From: Labilibaculum antarcticum
GTDB taxonomy: Bacteria > Bacteroidota > Bacteroidia > Bacteroidales > Marinifilaceae
Assembly: GCF_002356295.1 (NCBI RefSeq)
Contig: NZ_AP018042.1
Span: 4,868,361-4,932,360 of the forward strand
Direction: 5' to 3'
Length of the DNA: 64,000 nucleotides
This document shows positions 61,608 through 64,000 of the stretch, in pieces. A program made the translations under genes and the position numbers. Below the pieces are notes generated by a model. It saw only the letters and a program-made list of their open reading frames with translations. It did not search any database and had not been told where the DNA came from. Every line of letters starts with the position of its first letter. Position 1 is the first letter of the stretch.

Positions 61608-62057
61608 TCTCTAATTTCACTATTTGTTTCAATTCTTAATAATACACAAATTAGTCGGGATAATGTTTTCTGTTGCTTGTTTTTAATTGGCTGGATAAGA
61701 TAAAATCTCATCCATGTTTTTTTTGATTCCCTCTTCTTCAGGAGAGGGCTAGGGTGAGGTGTCTTTCCAATGGCAAATATGGATACTTCTGCTCACTAAA
61801 TGAGTTTCTCTGTTTTAATAGGGATAGATAGGTGATTTTATACCTAAAGGATGAGCAGAAGAGGCCATTTAGTGAGCTTTCGGGTTGAAAGTATGATCTG
61901 AATGAAATATTTGATGAGCTTTTGCTTCAAACTGTGAGCTGAAAGGTCTTAAAAAGTAAGATCTGCTAGTAAATTAATGATTGATGTCCCTAAAGACAAG
62001 AGGGTATTCTATTGACGTACCGAAAGTCGCGGAATGTTAGTTTTGGCGCCAATATTA
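61608..62057. other. intergenic region
   Basis: No gene is visible in these 450 bases. There is a CCTCTTCTTCAGGAGAGGGCTAGGGTGAGG element of the kind also seen at 28850 and 59775, and GCTCACTAAAT/ATTTAGTGAGC inverted copies about 95 bp apart (near 61791 and 61880). Confidence 0.5.
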
Positions 62058-63209
62058 TTACGAAGTACTCAAAGGCAAGGTGAATTTGAAAATACTTCCT
62101 TCTCCTCTTTTGCTTTCCGCCCAAATTTTCCCCTTGTGTTTTTCCACAAATTCTTTACAAAGCAGTAAGCCTAAGCCCGATCCTTTTTCTTCAGCTGTGC
62201 CTTTGGTTGTAGTATTGGTATCTATCTCAAATAGCTTAGTAAGTGTTTCGTTATTTATTCCAACTCCATTATCCGAAACGGAAATTTCAACTTGGCTTTG
62301 CTTCGGAATTGAAGAAATAGTTATTCTTCCTCCTGGCTTTGTGAATTTAATTGCATTCGAAATAAGATTTCGTAAAACAGTCTTCAACATGTTTTTATCA
62401 GCATCAATTTCAAACTCATCCGATTGAATATGGTTTAAAGATATATTCTTAATTTTTGCTGTCGAATTTGAATTTTTTATTGTCTCTTCGATAATGGATG
62501 ACAATATCAATTTTTGTGGGTCGAAAATTATTTGTCCGGTTTGTGATTTTGCCCAATTCAATAAATTGTCAAGTAAAACAAGTGTGTCTTTAGTAGTCGT
62601 ATTTATTAATCTTAAATATTCTTCAGTTTCTAACTCATCAATATCTTTTGCGTCTTCAATCAATAGTTCCGAAAATCCTAAAATACTACTAAACGGAGCT
62701 CTTAAATCGTGCGCTATTATTGAAAAAAGTTTGTCTTTTGTGGCATTGAGTTCAATTAATTGCTTTTCGCTTTCTTGCAGAGCTTGTTCAGAACTTTTAC
62801 GTTCGGTAATGTCAAGCATGATACCAACAATTCCGTAAAACTCATTTTTATCATCGATTATATTGGCCTTATGAAATAATATATCATGCAAAGTCCCGTC
62901 GGCATATTTAACCCGGCTTTCATAGGTTTGATTTTCTGCACTGTCACGTAATTCACAATCTGCAAGTTGATATTTGTCAGCAAGTTCCTTTGGAGCAATA
63001 TCGTAAACACTGGAATTTATAATTTTAGTTTTAGGCAAACCGAGAAAACTTGCAAAAGCGTCGTTACAATTCGTATAGATGAAATCTTTGTTTTTTACGA
63101 ACAAGGGATTCGGAATTGTATTAATCATTTTATCCTGAATTTTTAATTCAAGTTTTAATTTGATTATTTCATTCTGCAATTCTTGATATGTCGGGTTGTC
63201 ATTGCTCAT
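62058..63209 (-). CDS. PAS-domain sensor histidine kinase (soluble)
   Basis: The 383-residue kinase has no signal or membrane helix. It starts with a coiled segment (TYQELQNEIIKLKLELKIQ) and a PAS domain (IPNPLFVKNKDFIYTNCNDA) with a PAC motif (DDKNEFYGIVGIMLDIT). HisKA follows (IIAHDLRAPFSSILGFSELL), then HATPase (NLISNAIKFTKPGG, DNGVGI, GSGLGLLLCKEFVEK). PAS may bind a small molecule or haem in the cytoplasm. The kinase core resembles the three others in the window. No response regulator is adjacent. Confidence 0.9.
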   Translation of the reverse strand: MSNDNPTYQELQNEIIKLKLELKIQDKMINTIPNPLFVKNKDFIYTNCNDAFASFLGLPKTKIINSSVYDIAPKELADKYQLADCELRDSAENQTYESRVKYADGTLHDILFHKANIIDDKNEFYGIVGIMLDITERKSSEQALQESEKQLIELNATKDKLFSIIAHDLRAPFSSILGFSELLIEDAKDIDELETEEYLRLINTTTKDTLVLLDNLLNWAKSQTGQIIFDPQKLILSSIIEETIKNSNSTAKIKNISLNHIQSDEFEIDADKNMLKTVLRNLISNAIKFTKPGGRITISSIPKQSQVEISVSDNGVGINNETLTKLFEIDTNTTTKGTAEEKGSGLGLLLCKEFVEKHKGKIWAESKRGEGSIFKFTLPLSTS

Positions 63210-63906
63210 TTAGTATTTGCTTAAAAATTCCCTATAAGTATGCACGATAATTGTTTGTACGGCTAGCATTGAGTTCTTGTTTGTATTTTGATATGATTTA
63301 ATAAATCAATGCATTATAAATATGTGATTTTTCTTGTTGTCCCAATCAGGAGATTGAGTAAATCTGGGCTTAAGTTAATGTCTAATGTTGAAAACTTGAC
63401 ATCATTCTGGTTTTTTTTTCTCGTACCTCAGTATCCCTCCATGGTCAGTTTATTTTATTGTTTCTCAGGAATATTGCCATTTGATTTTCTCATCACAAAT
63501 TTCACGAAGTCGCAAAGAGCATAGTAGGTTGATCCGAAGCTTTATCTGATTTACAATCAGAGGCAAAGGAGCAACAGGATTTTTAATACAAAAATGAAAG
63601 CCATTTTGTTCTTTTTCTCTGTGTCCTCCGTGGTCCACTATTTTTTAATCTCTTTTATGCTATTGGTATTTTATTTTCACCACAGAGAGCACTGAGTAGC
63701 ACAGAGTATTAATTGTTTGGAACATCCTGCTGTTTTATTTCTCTGTGTACCTCTGCGTACTTTGTGGTCAGTTTTTTTTCTCAGGAGTATTAATATTTGA
63801 TTTTGTCACTACAAATCTCACGAAGTAGCACATAGAATAATATATTAATCGGCTTAGCTAGTCCTAAAAAACAAAAGAGACCATCCCTTGCGGGACAGTC
63901 TTAATA
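63210..63906. other. intergenic region with short CACAGAG-type repeats
   Basis: No credible gene. It contains repeated phrases such as ctctgtgtcctccgtggtcc, caccacagagagcactgag and ctctgtgtacctctgcg, plus cacgaagtcgcaaagag and cacgaagtagcacatag. These are the degenerate family that also flanks the GxxExxY gene at 21.4-22.0 kb and occurs near 58760. Confidence 0.55.
63865..63900 (-). terminator. strong intrinsic terminator at the right edge
   Basis: On the minus strand GACTGTCCC-GCAA-GGGATGGTC forms a 9-bp stem (two G-T pairs) closed by a GNRA tetraloop and followed by TCTTTTGTTTTTT. It lies just after the stop codon of the partial gene at 63907. Confidence 0.8.
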
Positions 63907-64000
63907 TTATAAATTACAGCTTTGTATTAATTCTTCAGGAGCTTCTTTAATCGCATTCCAGATTGATATTTGCACCTTATTTTCTATAACGTCTTTTCTT
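63907..64000 (-). CDS. C-terminal end of a gene entering from the right
   Basis: The last 94 bases read on the minus strand as RKDVIENKVQISIWNAIKEA followed by PEELIQSCNL and a stop at 63907-63909. The clean frame and the terminator right behind it indicate a real gene that continues beyond the window. Thirty residues are too few for a family call. Confidence 0.6.
   Translation of the reverse strand, partial: RKDVIENKVQISIWNAIKEAPEELIQSCNL

Noticed and set aside
63309-63524. 71-codon plus-strand frame
   Set aside because: Overlaps degenerate repeats, has no conserved-looking segment and no neighbour; probably chance.

Overview
The window looks like chromosome of a low-GC Bacteroidota bacterium. 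A marine/anaerobic Marinifilaceae- or Prolixibacteraceae-like lineage is my inference from gene content. Evidence: AT-rich DNA, mostly weak Shine-Dalgarno sequences, TPR- and PAS-type histidine kinases without neighbouring response regulators, many secreted or lipoprotein products, and intergenic spaces full of short palindromic and dispersed repeats. I recognised no rRNA, tRNA or CRISPR.

Layout. 0-1.8 kb: a small zinc-ribbon protein plus two decayed genes (a GH29-like fucosidase tail and a SnoaL-like gene with an in-frame stop). 1.8-6.1 kb: a fused permease/binding-protein ABC importer, its ATPase, an outer-membrane porin-like protein and an NmrA-type reductase. 6.2-10.5 kb: two tandem paralogous TPR histidine kinases with nearly identical kinase halves. 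10.6-13.9 kb: an (alpha/alpha)6 glycosidase and an OB-fold-like lipoprotein.

14.4-43.0 kb is the highlight: about 19 co-directional genes. They encode six PQQ-like beta-propeller proteins (secreted, lipoprotein or membrane-anchored) and one NHL-like propeller; a Tat-targeted Fe-S relay (small four-Cys protein, ferredoxin, NapH/NosR-like membrane protein); a cytoplasmic NADH-oxidising NuoE-NuoF-ferredoxin fusion with a partner flavoprotein that lacks the usual NAD(P)H domain; a LolD/FtsX-like ABC system; a ferredoxin with a Cys-rich tail; and a terpenoid block (radical SAM enzyme, DUF116-polyprenyl synthase fusion, prenyltransferase-like alpha-barrel, squalene-hopene-type cyclase with an intact DXDD acid motif). 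I read it as a dedicated redox-plus-terpenoid pathway: NADH electrons pass through cytoplasmic and membrane Fe-S proteins, a polyprenoid is made and cyclised, and propeller lipoproteins act in the envelope. I know of no described system with this content. The function is inference.

43.1-50.3 kb: an exonuclease-fold/BRCT protein that seems to have lost catalytic acids, an M18 aminopeptidase, an HD hydrolase, a chimeric histidine kinase, an RNA-methyltransferase-like gene, and two displaced scraps of the aminopeptidase 3' end. 50.5-57.5 kb: an OmpA-family protein with a TPR/propeller partner, a class C beta-lactamase-fold lipoprotein and small hypothetical proteins. 57.5-59.8 kb is non-coding and packed with repeats, including a 41-bp tandem hairpin array. 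59.8-63.2 kb: an MsbA-type ABC exporter and a PAS histidine kinase. The right edge carries the tail of a gene that enters from outside.
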